From: Manduca sexta
Taxonomy: Eukaryota > Arthropoda > Insecta > Lepidoptera > Sphingidae
DNA length: 64,000 bases
Direction of reading: 5' to 3'
Assembly (NCBI RefSeq): GCF_014839805.1
Contig: NC_051116.1
Location: 1,860,001-1,924,000 of the forward strand
Shown: in pieces, positions 41,606-51,940 of the stretch
Layout: every line of letters begins with the position of its first letter
Position numbering within the stretch: the first letter of the stretch is position 1
The notes under the pieces: model-generated
Seen by the model: only the letters and a program-made list of their open reading frames with translations
Databases searched by the model: none
What the model was told of the DNA's origin: nothing
Position numbers and translations under genes: made by a program

Positions 41606-42034
41606 CACAGTGGTATCTCTGATGCAATAGACGTGGTGCCACCTGCCCCCGGTGACGCTCATGAAGAATTATATACTATTATACAGGAACATTGTGCCTG
41701 TATGGGCTCTCCAAACATAAAAATTAACGCCGCGTTAGCAAGTTTGCTTGTCGCATCGATTTTACCCAACAATAATTTTTTACAGTTACTACGTCTAAAG
41801 ACCCGAGCAACGGCTAACGCGTACTCATACATTTATCATATATATTTAGCAAATAAAGGTGTTTATTATCAAAGACAATCATCAATAAAAGACTTCCTGT
41901 ACAATGACATTGCATTAATAAATGAAACCACATACTCGTCACTACTTCTGCTAGCATTGTGCCAAAAATCCACTAATAACGTAGTTTATTGTTTATTCTT
42001 CTCTTTTTATATATTGCATCGCGACAGTAAATGA
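41606..42034 (+). CDS. Unassigned open frame outside recognised repeats
   Basis: A 143-codon stop-free frame beginning after a TAG at 41603. Its first ATG lies well inside, at the sequence encoding MGSPNIKINAAL; a GTG at 41633 is not a normal eukaryotic start. TAGCACAG at 41603-41610 could be a weak splice acceptor. I recognise no domain. It starts 20 bases beyond a D repeat. Chance cannot be excluded. Confidence 0.2.
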   Translation, partial: HSGISDAIDVVPPAPGDAHEELYTIIQEHCACMGSPNIKINAALASLLVASILPNNNFLQLLRLKTRATANAYSYIYHIYLANKGVYYQRQSSIKDFLYNDIALINETTYSSLLLLALCQKSTNNVVYCLFFSFYILHRDSK

Positions 42035-42250
42035 TACTTTCTAATCTTCCAGATACCAAAAATGTAGGCAAATAGTATTCCTTAACCGTAGTTGAGACAT
42101 AAATCTGTACAGCACGAAGGTATCCATCAAATGTTAAAGCATTCAACATTCATACCACGTGCTCAGTTTAAAATTTAGAAACAACAGTCACAGAAACATC
42201 TAAGGCTGTTAGGTTATTTGGTTTGTAAATTAACCTTTCGCTTCATTTTG

Positions 42251-42676
42251 GTGTAAGGTTGCTTGCGGCTTCGCCCTTATGAAAAGCCTTCCTCACTACA
42301 AAAGTCTAAAGCAATTTACAACGCCATTTCCACGATACTAGCGCCATCTAGTTAAGAAAATCCATTGAAATAAAAACTAAAAACTATTTAAACGGATTTT
42401 ATCGCGGTTTTTTATATTATTATTTTCTCCCGACGTTTCGAAGACTTTGCAGCCTTCATGGTCACGGGTCACACCATTCGCGTAAACATAAGAAATCATT
42501 AAGAAAATCCAATTAAAAATCCTATTTTATTCCACGGGAGAAAATTACTTGGTGTTAATCCAGGATATGATTTATCCGTGTGCCAAATTTCATCCAAATC
42601 CGTTCAGTTGTTTCTACGTTTACTTTTTACAAACATCCAAACATTTCCACAAATCTTTACATTTATAATATTAGTA
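42251..42676 (-). mobile_element. Old Helitron split by a family F copy
   Basis: GGTTGCTTGCGGCTTCGCCC on the left corresponds to the 3' hairpin, and ACATTTATAATATTAGTAAG on the right to the 5' start (TACTAATATTATAAATG). The terminal CTAG is lost. Interior CCAAATTTCATCCAAATCCG is typical. Confidence 0.65.
42380..42500 (-). repeat. Family F repeat inside a Helitron
   Basis: ACGGATTTTATCGCGGTTTT, TCTCCCGACGTTTCGAAGAC, TTTGCAGCCTTCATGGTCAC. AAGAAAATCCATTGAA before and AAGAAAATCCAATTAA after it may be its target duplication. Confidence 0.78.
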
Positions 42677-42739
42677 AGTAGTACGATTAAATGAAAATGT
42701 TGATAGATGAAAAGCAAATTTATGTTTAGTTATCGCTAT

Positions 42740-42845
42740 GTAAGTCTTTTATAGGCAGTAGGAGATTAGGGGGTGGCCAGCGCGGTGATCGAACCCGAGA
42801 CCTCATCACCGCAGCCGTACCGCAATACAGCTTTGCCACTGAGTA
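42740..42845 (-). repeat. SINE A head fragment
   Basis: GGTGATCGAACCCGAGACCT then GCCGTACCGCAATACAGC, the complement of the A-family head. Confidence 0.7.
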
Positions 42846-42871
42846 GTAAGATTTTAGTATCTATTAATTAA

Positions 42872-42975
42872 TGCAATAGACTCACCCCCTATATTCTGGG
42901 ACGGAAATACGTGACAAAAATGGGTCCACTTATAACGCCAGCCTACCTCGTCAAAAAAAGGCGTGAGTGTGTGCT
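42872..42975 (+). repeat. SINE A tail fragment in opposite orientation
   Basis: CAATAGACTCACCCCCTATA, GGGACGGAAATACGTGAC and AAATGGGTCCACTTATAACG match the A-family 3' half on the plus strand, so head and tail fragments face opposite ways. Confidence 0.65.
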
Positions 42976-43129
42976 AAAAAAACAAATGTACAAAAAAGAA
43001 TAACACTAAATATTGAGAAATGAGGACACCGATTCGTTGTTTGCTGCGCGAAGGACAATATACAAAGTTTTCTATAGCATGTCCATTGCACCAACTATAC
43101 TGAATGCCAGCTACTAGTTGTCTAGTTGT

Positions 43130-43850
43130 TTGTTTGCATCGATATATATGTACTACGTATGTATGTAGATTTGGCGTTCCAAACATTCACTGAGTTCAAT
43201 TGAATTGAACTGTTATCCATTCAAACTGATTTTAGTATGGTGTCAATATTGATGCTTGTGGTTGTGTACAGTGTAGCGCTCATAATATTAGGACTCGAAT
43301 CTAAATGTAAACCTGGATGTGAATAAAAAATATTAGTCAAATAAATAAAATTAATTGTTGTTCAAGTGAATAAATAGGTTATAACAGTGACGTTTTGGTT
43401 GCCATTTTAGTTCAGATGAACAAATAGTTTATATTGTAAGGTTTTTGTAAAATAAAAAAATGAATGTTATATATTATGAATTTTAATGTGAATAAGGAGT
43501 CAAATTAATCTCTGCCTGGCAACACTATTCGGAGGGGATGGAGGGGCGATCGGCCGACCGAGTCTATAAGCGGGCTTGCAACAGACGGGAGCGGCAGTCT
43601 GGAGATTGGAGGCCGAAGTGGACGTCCTGGATAGCTGTTCTTTAGTTAAATGGTTAATAGTTATTGGATGGTTATTATTATCGGCTGGTTATTATTATTG
43701 GATGGTTATTATAATTGGATGGTTTACGGTTAATTGGTGATTGAAATTATAAGTTTTGGAACGTTGTACAGTGTTTGTATTTCTGAGATACCTTACAATA
43801 TGGACGTTCCTGTTTATAGAATATACGTCAATGTTTGTGTGGTATTGAGA
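43130..43850 (+). repeat. Family I repeat split by a solo LTR
   Basis: Family I sequence (GCATCGATATATATGTACTA to CAAATAGTTTATAT) is interrupted at 43435 and resumes at 43798 as ATATGGACGTTCCTG, exactly where the 18.4 kb copy is continuous. Confidence 0.88.
43435..43797. mobile_element. Solo LTR, 363 bp, ATAT target duplication
   Basis: Begins TGTAAGG and ends CCTTACA, perfect short inverted TG...CA termini. ATAT flanks it at 43431-43434 and 43798-43801. A TATA-like CTATAAGCGGG and a GC-rich block follow (GGGAGCGGCAGTCTGG). Repeated TTATTGGATGG units occupy 43659-43725. No internal retroviral region remains, as expected after LTR-LTR recombination. Confidence 0.87.
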
Positions 43851-44047
43851 TCGATTCTTAGGCAAGTTTTTACTTTAAATTGCTAGCTGGCTATACGTTG
43901 GGTTCAATTATTAAAATATCAGGTGGAATTCGGAGGTATGAAGTTTGTGAAAGAAGTGGCGATTAACAAATAAATTATACAGAAGTTAGCTAATTTTCAA
44001 TTTAAACATATCACTTAAATTAACTTATGTATTATTTTTATATATTT

Positions 44048-44158
44048 GCTGGTTGTAGGATATATTTTATATCCGTAACGACCACCGTACACAAGGTGTT
44101 AAAACCAATCATAGTGTACCACGTAACTGTCGCGTTCCGGGATCAGTCTGTGTACAAA
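44048..44158 (+). repeat. Family C 5' half
   Basis: TAGGATATATTTTATATCCG, CCACCGTACACAAGGTGTTA and GTCGCGTTCCGGGATCAGTC, ending before the palindrome. Confidence 0.82.
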
Positions 44159-44206
44159 TTTTGATATTAAAAAAAAAAATTTTTCTTCCCTCTGCTCTTA
44201 GATAAA

Positions 44207-45109
44207 TCTATACTATTATATAAAGCTGAAGAGTTTGTTTGTTTGTTTGTTTGTTTGTTTGTTTGAACGCGCTAATCTCAGGAACTACTGGTCCAAACTG
44301 AAAAATTCTTTTTGCGTTGGATAGCCCTATGTTCGTGGAGTGCTATAGGCTATATATCATCACGCTATACCCAATAGGAGCGGAGCAGTAATGGCTAATC
44401 TCAGGATCTACCGGTTCGAACTAAAAAAAATATTTTGTATTGGATAGCCCTTTGTTCGTGAAGTGCTATAGGCTATATATCATCACGCTATGACCAATAG
44501 GAGCAGAGCAGTAACGGCTAATCTCAGAAACTAGGAGTTTGAACTGAATAATTCTTTTTGTGTTGGATAGCCCTTTGTTCCTGGAATGCTATAGGCTATA
44601 TATATCATCACGCTATGCCCAATAGGAGCGGAACAGTAATCGCTAATCTCAGGAACTACCGGTTCGAACTGAAAAAATATTTTTGTGTTGGATAGCCCTT
44701 TGTTCCTGGAGTGCTATAGGTTATATATCATCACGCTATGACCAATAGGAGCGGAGCAGTAATGAAACATGATGCAAAAACGGGACAATTTATTAGTTTT
44801 GAGAGCTTCTGTTGCGTGCGCTGCGTAAACGGTTAAAGTTATGCAACAATAATGTATGACGGGATTGTTCCCCTTAAAAAGTTCTACAAAAATATATCAT
44901 AAAACAAAGTCCCCCGCTGCATCGGTCTGCCCGAACGTGTTACACTTAAAAACTACCCAACGTATTAGGATAAAATTTGGTATGGAGACAGTTTGAGACC
45001 CTGGGAAGAACATAGGCTCCCGGGAAAATATATAGCGTAACTTTTATAACGGAAAACTTTAGCCCGAAAAACTTTATAACGCGGGCGGAGCCGCGGGCAA
45101 AAGGGCTAG
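44207..45109 (+). mobile_element. Helitron, 903 bp, with internal tandem array
   Basis: Starts TCTATACTATTATATAAAGC after A. Ends with GCGGGCGGAGCCGCG, then GGCAAAAGGGCTAG before T. A (GTTT)n run follows the start, then four 123-bp repeats, then an interior like the 38.7 kb copy (AAACAAAGTCCC, AGTTTGAGACCCTGGGAAG). No Rep/helicase frame. Confidence 0.88.
44271..44765 (+). repeat. Four tandem 123-bp repeats inside the Helitron
   Basis: Units begin at 44271, 44394, 44517 and 44642 with GCTAATCTCAG and contain TTGGATAGCCCT, GTGCTATAGGCTATATATCA and CCAATAGGAGC. Period 123-125 bp. Confidence 0.92.
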
Positions 45110-45112
45110 TCT

Positions 45113-45262
45113 AGAATATTTTGTATATTGATATAACATACTAGTTACAGCTTTCTCCTTTATTGTAAAGAAAAAAAAAAATTTTTCTTCCATCTGCCCT
45201 TAGAATGTTTTGTATACTGAATTAACGCACCAGTTAAGCTTTCTCCTTTATTTTAAAGACTG
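45113..45262 (+). repeat. Tandem duplication next to the Helitron
   Basis: AGAATATTTTGTATATTGAT, AGCTTTCTCCTTTATTGTAA, an A-T run and CTTCCATCTGCCCTTAG are followed by a second AGAATGTTTTGTATACTGA...TTTCTCCTTTATT unit. A partial third copy (TTTTTCTTCCCTCTGCTCTT) lies left of the Helitron at 44168-44202. Confidence 0.7.
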
Positions 45263-45698
45263 ATTTTTATTTGATGTATGTCAGCACTAAAAGTTAACAC
45301 GCCATTGTATGTATGTCAAGTTGACACCCACTAGGGCGAATACATAACAGAATGGTATTGCAACACCTTTTCATGTATAAATGATGTAACTTTGTTAATT
45401 TCTGGTCGTCAGCTTATACCAACCCATCAAACAATCTAGTAAGGCAAATTGTGAGGCTGGGGTTCGCAATTTCAACCCATAAACGAAGGAAGATAATTCA
45501 TGCAATAAATTTTCGAAACCTCAATCTTCCAGTACAATCGAGACATGATTAACGCTATATAGTTTATTATGTCATACAAAACAGTTACGGTACATACTTC
45601 TGGTGTCTGGCGCAACGCCAGCCACTTAATGAGTCATTGTTACCCGTGTCGCATTCAAGACGCTGGGTTTTTAACAGCATTTGTAAAGAAATGTGTTT
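45263..45698. other. Non-coding sequence
   Basis: No supported gene or repeat. Confidence 0.4.
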
Positions 45699-45991
45699 TT
45701 TTTGCTTTGAATGACGAGACGAGCTTGCCGTTCCCCTGATGGTAAGCGATAAGACCGCTCATAAACAGCAGAAACACTAACACTTTAAATTACAAAGTAT
45801 TGTTTGGTATTCCACTGCGCTCGCCATTCTGAAACATGAGATGTTAAGTCTTATTATGTCCAGTAGCTGGCTACAATGTCCTTAAAACCGGAACGCAACA
45901 GCGACTACACACTGCTGCTTGGCGGCAGAAAGAGACATTGTGTAATATCTACCCAAACGGACATTCACATATGAGAGACCACCACTAAAGT
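45699..45991 (-). repeat. Family D repeat, near full length
   Basis: Minus-strand copy with GACGAGACGAGCTTGCCGTT, CCACTGCGCTCGCCATTCTG, CACTGCTGCTTGGCGGCAGA and CATATGAGAGACCACCAC. Confidence 0.9.
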
Positions 45992-46277
45992 AAGTCCATT
46001 ATTATTTACAAAGCGCCACATAATTGGGTTACTTCGTGTTAGATATAAACATACTTTTCGAGTCTGAGTGTGTTCCATTTCACGGAAACAAAACTAAGTT
46101 AACAACTGTGATAGAATTGTCGCGTTCCTTTGTACGCAAGTTCTCGCAAGCTATCTTGTGCTCAGTTTTATAAGTTTGAAATGGAACGCGTCAAATGATA
46201 TATGGAATTTATGCTCCTTTTTAGAGAAGTTTGTGGAACTGACGTTATGTAGATTTTTTAAAAGTATCTTGTGCAGA

Positions 46278-46431
46278 GGTAACCAAACTTTATTTATTTG
46301 AACAGCCAACAAAACATACGCCTTACATAGTTTTTTTAACAATTCAGTAAGTAATTGCTGCAGTGCTGTTTTAATTACAGACTGTCACAGTATGAACATA
46401 TCACTATATAACAATAAACAATTGGCTGCTT
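46278..46431 (-). repeat. Family O repeat, copy 2
   Basis: Complement of the 7.6 kb copy: TTATTTGAACAGCCAACAAA, AACAATTCAGTAAGTAATTG, CTGCAGTGCTGTTTTAATTA, AACAATAAACAATTGGCTG. Confidence 0.72.
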
Positions 46432-46449
46432 TCTCATAGACCACTTTCA

Positions 46450-46885
46450 AAATTTTGCTGGTTCCGGGCGACCTTTTTCTTGTTCCTAAAACGGTGCATT
46501 ACCACTACCATCCAGCCATCGCGGAGGGCGTCTGATTTACGTCGGGGTCACCGCGTCTTACGACCCCTTTCAATATTATCAGCTTCATTGATAGGTGAAG
46601 TCCAGTCAACGTCACTTTACTATCAAACCAGATACATTTTCGTGGACCCCCGCTCAAGATTGTGCACCCCATTTTTTAGTCACGCCATCGTAAAGTCAAG
46701 TCTCCCGTGGATCCTTGGGGGTCCACCTGGACCACTTTGGGAATCAATGATGTAGAGGAACTTGGGTTAAGTTTTTCTAACGAAGGAGGAAATCCTCAGT
46801 AAGAGTGTTGTTCCTGACAAACCGCAGCCCCTCCGGCACTTGGTCTTCAGATCTGGTATACGTCATTATGAAATTGCGTTACCAA
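46450..46885. other. GC-rich segment, possible old DNA-transposon remnant
   Basis: GGACCCCCGCTCAAGATTGT and TTGGGGGTCCACCTGGACCA suggest a repeat of the kind seen in some hAT elements (inference). A 91-codon plus-strand frame at 46480-46755 has no recognisable domain. No copies elsewhere in the window. Confidence 0.3.
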
Positions 46886-46886
46886 A

Positions 46887-47000
46887 TATAACCATATATC
46901 TGGAATATGTGCCCGATATGGCGATAGGCTCGCCCCATCACATCATGGAACGAATATAAGCGAAAAATAACTTTTTTTACACCTCTAGCCCTTTGGTGAC
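46887..47000 (+). repeat. SINE A middle fragment
   Basis: TGGAATATGTGCCCGATATG and GCGATAGGCTCGCCCCATCA are clear; head and tail are missing. Confidence 0.7.
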
Positions 47001-47657
47001 AGAAATGATATTCGTATAATAAAAAATATGTAAGGATATTTTAAAATTTTGGTTGGACGGACACAAAAAACTGAATAATTAAACATATATTAACATAAAG
47101 GCAATAAACTGGAGAAAAAGCGCAGCGGTTTTTATTCCGGGAAGCACAAGCATACGGGAAGGGAGCTAGTATAAATAATATGTAAATAGAACCAATTAAA
47201 GTCAGAATCTAAATAAAAATGCAAATTTATGCACATACAATGTTAACACGCTATGAAAATATGAAATCATCGTGTTTAATGGGGAAATATATTTTTAAAC
47301 TCATCGAGTTTTTATATTATTATGCTTTTAACACAAGTCCGTTTGAAAATAATGTAACCATTTTCATTTGAGTTCTAGTAGTTTTTAAAGAAAGTAGTTA
47401 AGAATAATTTATATGATTCTAATGTTGAAAAATATTAAAACAAATTATCAAGAACAAGTGCCTAAATTTTTTATTGATATTTTGTATGGAATTTAAATTT
47501 TTATATTTCACATCTACGGTTCAAATAACTACATATTTTAAAAGTATATATTTTAAGAAGATAACAATGTGGTTTAATTCAGTAACGCAATGTGAAAATG
47601 ACCCTGTATACAGTCTTTCGCGAGATGAGCCATGATTTACTGATACGGTATATTTAT
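47001..47657. other. AT-rich non-coding stretch
   Basis: No recognised feature. Confidence 0.4.
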
Positions 47658-47849
47658 TTTGCTGATGGTAGGATATGTTTTATATCCGCCAATATAGTGA
47701 CCACGGTACACAAGTTATTAAAACCCGCCATAGTGGCTTACGTAAGTATCGCGTGGATTAGTCTATGTATATCTGGTTCCAGCAGGCATAATTGTGTCGA
47801 CTGCCTAAGGGTAATTATCTCTCCTCAGTCGACATTCTATTGGACATAG
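47658..47849 (+). repeat. Family C repeat
   Basis: GGTAGGATATGTTTTATATC, CCACGGTACACAAGTTATTA, GGTTCCAGCAGGCATAATTG and CAGTCGACATTCTATTGGAC. It stops abruptly at the Helitron fragment. Confidence 0.85.
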
Positions 47850-48042
47850 TCCCCTTTTCTATCTGTCTGTATGTTATCGATTTTCTTTTGAATCTACCAA
47901 GCGGATTTTTATACAATTTTGTATGGAAATAGTTTAAGACCCTGAAAATGTTATAAGCTACTTTCTATCCCGGGAAAATATATAGCAGGACTTTAATCCC
48001 GGAAAACTCCTTCACGCAGCCGAAGCCGCCAGCAAAAGCTAG
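47850..48042 (+). mobile_element. Helitron 3' portion, GCAAAAGCTAG subfamily
   Basis: Lacks the TC start: TAGTCCCCTTTTCTATCTGT joins family C directly. Runs to CGAAGCCGCCAGCAAAAGCTAG before T. Confidence 0.8.
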
Positions 48043-48249
48043 TTCCATATAAATAGATCTATAACAAACTTTCTAATTCATAATCACGTGATAAACAATT
48101 TTTATCAATGAAATAAGACGAGAAAACACGGCGTTGTTAACATAATTTATGAGACAGGCGTGAAGTTAAACACACCACGGAGTCGTAAAGATGGAATTAG
48201 CTGTGGATAGACTGAACTGTTCGTAATCTTATGGGAAATATTTTAGCTA

Positions 48250-48450
48250 ATGTTTCTATGCATTGGCGTAGTTTTTTGGCTATGAGACCGAGGAATCACC
48301 GATGGTATCCTGCAAATGAGATACTAGAATTCCCTGGCTTAGAGACTGCAGGACCCTGGAGGAAAGTTGGGGAAGATAGCTAGTTTAGCTAGCATTCTGT
48401 GTGGAGACTGGAGACTGAGTACACGAGAATTGCCTTGGAGGGGCCTTGGC
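48250..48450 (+). repeat. Family K fragment
   Basis: GATACTAGAATTCCCTGGCT, TAGAGACTGCAGGACCCTGG and GTGTGGAGACTGGAGACTGA match K. The purine-rich centre is missing. Confidence 0.7.
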
Positions 48451-48660
48451 GTTGAATTACGGTAAAACTATGCTGAGGTCTCGAGTTTGATCAACGGATC
48501 GAGCAGTATTAGGTTTTTCTACTCAGTATCAGCCTGTCATTGTGATCGATATAGCGATAGGCTCGTCCCCTATCATGTCATGGGGCACACGGCGGAAAGA
48601 GGTTTCACTAGTTGCGCCTCTGCCTATCCCTTCGAGGCTAAAAGGCGTGTGTGTGTTCCT
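48450..48660 (+). repeat. SINE A, diverged
   Basis: CGGTAAAACTATGCTGAGGT, then AGTATTAGGTTTTTCTACTC and GCGATAGGCTCGTCCCCTAT, ending in a GTGTGT tail. Confidence 0.78.
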
Positions 48661-49343
48661 AGTATTACCTTAGTTTTATAGTGAGTATCATGCTTTTCCT
48701 TTTTAGGGATAAGCAGAAGATAGCTCACGTGGAAGCGAATTCCGAATTCGGGCTGTTATTGACCGAAAAAAAGCATTATTAATAAACGTGAAACTCCAAT
48801 TTTGTTGTTCATTCGACAAATTCTCATACAGTATAATCTTCAAAAGATAAGATTTATCTTTCAGCTTTATTGTTCATTCGATAAATACTGATACAGTTTT
48901 GATCTTCATTACATAAGATTGACTGTTAAAGAGACAATTTTCTTCATGATTTTACGTTATTCACAAAATCAGTTAATTCAGATACAATCTAAAAATAATA
49001 GTGCATTTCTCTTAGTTAAGCTCTATTACTTCATTTTAAAAATGACTATTTCTTTACACTTCATACATGGTGCATAAGCGGACTTATTGATATATGCTAT
49101 CGATGCGGAAAGATTAGTAAAAAATAAACGAAATCCATTGAAATCATCTTCGCTTTTTTTTAATTAGAGACTAAAGCAAATTCTTGTTTACAGTATAGGT
49201 TTTAGCCATTTACGAGAAATTGGCTAGATTTTAGAAGCATTTCAGTGGAACGTAAACCGCAGTCTCGTGGTAACTTCCATCTTAGAAATTCTTGGGTTTA
49301 TTTAAAAGCTTCATGATAAATTCCATCGTAGTTTAGTTATTTT
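48661..49343. other. AT-rich non-coding stretch
   Basis: A loose duplication is visible (TTGTTCATTCGACAAATTCT near 48803 and TTGTTCATTCGATAAATACT near 48869). No gene recognised. Confidence 0.4.
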
Positions 49344-49705
49344 AAACTAGGTTTTATTTTAAAAAAGCGGCGATAACCTAGTTGGTTGTGGAACGGACTG
49401 CCGAGACGAATGTCCGCAGGTTCAAATACCAAGGGCACACACCTCTAACTTTTCTAAAAATTATGTGTGTATTCTTTGTGAATTATCGCTTGCTTTAACG
49501 GTGAAGGAAAACATCGTGAGGATATCTGCATACCTAAGAAATTCTCTATTAGGAATTTTCGAAGGTGTGTGAAGTCTATCAACCCGCACTAGGCCAGCGT
49601 GGTGGACTAAGGCCTACTCCCTCTCAGTAGTAGCGGAGGCCCGTGCCCAACAGTGGGACAATATATAATACTGGGCTGACATTATATTATTATAAACTAG
49701 GTTTT
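49344..49705 (+). repeat. SINE B with 12-bp target duplication
   Basis: Complete copy between AAACTAGGTTTT at 49344-49355 and 49694-49705. The target is the CTAG end of a minus-strand Helitron. Confidence 0.93.
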
Positions 49706-49885
49706 GCTTGCAGCTTCGGGAACTTCAATGTTTTTGGAATAAAAGTCAAGTTATATATTTACCCGGGATATAAAATCTTCAAACTAACTCCACACCAAAT
49801 TTCATCGGAATCCGTTCGGTAATTTTGAGTTTGTCGCGTTCAGATAGACAAACGTGGCGGGAGAATTTGTTACACTATATAAGGA
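49697..49885 (-). mobile_element. Helitron, GCAAAAGCTAG type, old
   Basis: CTAG at its left end (preceded by A), a TTGCTTGCAGCTTCGGG hairpin remnant, interior CACACCAAATTTCATCGGAA, and a right end ATATAAGGA followed by T (minus-strand TCCTTATATAG). Confidence 0.75.
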
Positions 49886-50320
49886 TCCGGAATTATGTTA
49901 ATGGCTTTCCACTATTTATATATATATTTTTTTTATCTGAATATTTTTGTAAAGTCCTATATCCTATTTTTCCCATTTTTTTAGGAAATGCTGATTTCAT
50001 AAACTGGCAACGCAAAATAAATTGCGAAATCAGATTAGTTTATTTGTAGTAACACGTCAACGGTCTTATTTTGTAGGAAGAGACTATAAATAATTTAAGT
50101 GACCGATGTTTATAGGTAACACTGTTTATTGTTTCAAATCGACTTTTGTAGTCAAACTACAAACCGACATTTTTAAAGAATATAAATTCGGGTAGCAACA
50201 GGTGTAAACGTTGTGACAGCTCGAAGAGTACTGAGATCGAGAAAGGGATGTAAGGGTGAACAGTTCACCTCAATTTTTTTCGTCGCATTTGAAGCTTATG
50301 TCTAAAGTAAAGCCGCCTAA
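49886..50320. other. Non-coding sequence
   Basis: No recognised feature. Confidence 0.4.
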
Positions 50321-50329
50321 GGCGGCTCA

Positions 50330-50702
50330 CGGTTACTCAGCGAGCTATGGAGAGGGCTATGCTTGGTGTTTCTCTACGCGATCAAATCAGAAATGAAAAG
50401 ATCCGTATAAGAACGAAAGTCACCGACATAGCCCAGTGGATTACGAAGCTAAAGTGGTAGTGGGCACATAGCTCGCAGAACTGACGGCAGATGGGGCAAA
50501 AAAGTTCTCGAGTGAAGACCACGTACCTTCAAGCGCAGCGTTGGACGTCCACCTATAAGGTGGTACTACTGATACGACTTAGTACTGGTCGCAGGAACAC
50601 GTTGGATGCAGGCTGCTTTCGACAAGTCCGTTTGGAAATCATTGGAAGCCTTTGTTCAGCAGTGGACTTTATGTGGCTGATAATAATGATGATGAATTTT
50701 AA
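50330..50702 (+). mobile_element. 5'-truncated RTE-like LINE
   Basis: Encodes RAMERAMLGVSLRDQIRN followed by a RTKVTDIAQ block, the C-terminal pattern of lepidopteran endonuclease/reverse transcriptase LINEs, with stops and frameshifts downstream. Ends TTCAGCAGTGGACTTTATGT and a degenerate (GAT)n tail. The 87-codon frame at 50491-50754 lies in this remnant. Confidence 0.85.
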
Positions 50703-51350
50703 GATTGTAAAAAGTGCTAAACTCCCAAGTATTTTATCATTTTTCGATGTCTAGAAAATCTGCGAAAAAGAAGAAATCATTGCTTACCGTCAGATATTCA
50801 ATTCATTCACGAGAAAAACCTCCAATAGTTACAAAGATTTCCCCACAGACTTCGTTCATTTTAGCGCTTTTAAAATGTCATTTTCCTTTATTGTCCGCGG
50901 AACCGCTTCTAACCCGTATATACAGTTGGGATTTTTTTTAATTTCCAACTTGTCAAGACCACGTTGGTTTGTGCGCGGGGTCTTTTGTTCGGCCTGGAAT
51001 GGTTGGAGACACTTTGTTATCTACCTGTATGAGTTTCTATTCGTACAAATTGAGTTTGAAATACCGTTCTTATTTCAACGTATTAAAATTTAGTGGATTT
51101 CATGCGAATATGTATCTTAATTCGTATAATTATTAGGTATAAATTAATTCATTTTTACGACTATTTCTTCCAAACAATAGAATGCAACTCTGTAATATTT
51201 TTATTAATTACGCAAGGAAAAGCTATTTCATTGAGAACTCAATATATTCTGTCAATCTTTATCTTTTCTTTTGAAAAGGACCAAACACCAAAAAGACTAA
51301 CATAAAAATTACAAACTTCTTATTGAAATAAATACCACAAATTAGCATTG
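50703..51350. other. Non-coding sequence with several short open frames
   Basis: Frames of 70-75 codons at 50714-51305 overlap one another; none shows a domain. Confidence 0.4.
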
Positions 51351-51354
51351 TATG

Positions 51355-51482
51355 TATCTTTCCTAGCCGAATTTCCACGGCGGTCTCAACGGAGATCAGC
51401 CACGCAGGAGATATTATAGTGCACAAGTGTGCGCAATACACAAGCACTCTCTGTTCCTTCAGTCTCATAGTCCGGAGAGAAA
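51355..51482 (-). repeat. Family E 3' fragment
   Basis: GGAGATATTATAGTGCACAA and CTCATAGTCCGGAG match the family E body at 30.9-31.1 kb. Confidence 0.72.
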
Positions 51483-51514
51483 ACTATATTGTACGTGCAC
51501 ATTATCACGAGATT

Positions 51515-51675
51515 CAACCCATACTAAGACATAACATCTCACGTCTCAGGATGGTGAGCGCAGTGGAATACCAAACAATACTTTGTTATTCAAGGTGTTT
51601 CTACTGTTTATGGGCGGTAGTATCGCTTACCATCAGGCGAACGGCAAGCTCGTCTCGTCATTCAAAGCAATATTT
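51515..51675 (+). repeat. Family D 3' half
   Basis: GATGGTGAGCGCAGTGGAAT, CTACTGTTTATGGGCGGTAG, GGCAAGCTCGTCTCGTCATT, then CAAAGCAATA. The 144-codon frame at 51419-51853 crosses this repeat. Confidence 0.87.
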
Positions 51676-51879
51676 TTTTTTAAATAGCGTGAATAATGTG
51701 CTAAGTGAGGTGTACACGCAACTTTTCAATACTTTACGCTTTATATATTTTCGTTTGTTCCGCTCCGTGTCTTTTTTATACAGGCAGTGGGCACAACAAT
51801 GTAACCCGATTGCACCTGATGGCTTACCATCAGGTCAGGTACTAACCTATTAATGATATTTATATTTATATGATATGAT

Positions 51880-51939
51880 ATTGTAACCTAAGCTACTAAG
51901 CTTAGGTTACAATAGACTACTGTACTTATACAGTAGTCT
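51880..51939. repeat. Two adjacent perfect hairpins
   Basis: ATTGTAACCTAAGCT pairs with AGCTTAGGTTACAAT across ACTA, and the next base starts AGACTACTGTA, which pairs with TACAGTAGTCT across CTTA. They abut a family C copy. Confidence 0.88.
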
Positions 51940-51940
51940 G

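Noticed and set aside
44228..44263. (GTTT)n run as an independent microsatellite
   Set aside because: It is a regular component near the 5' end of this type of Helitron.
51419..51853. 144-codon plus-strand open frame
   Set aside because: It covers a family E fragment and a family D copy; similar frames occur in other D copies.
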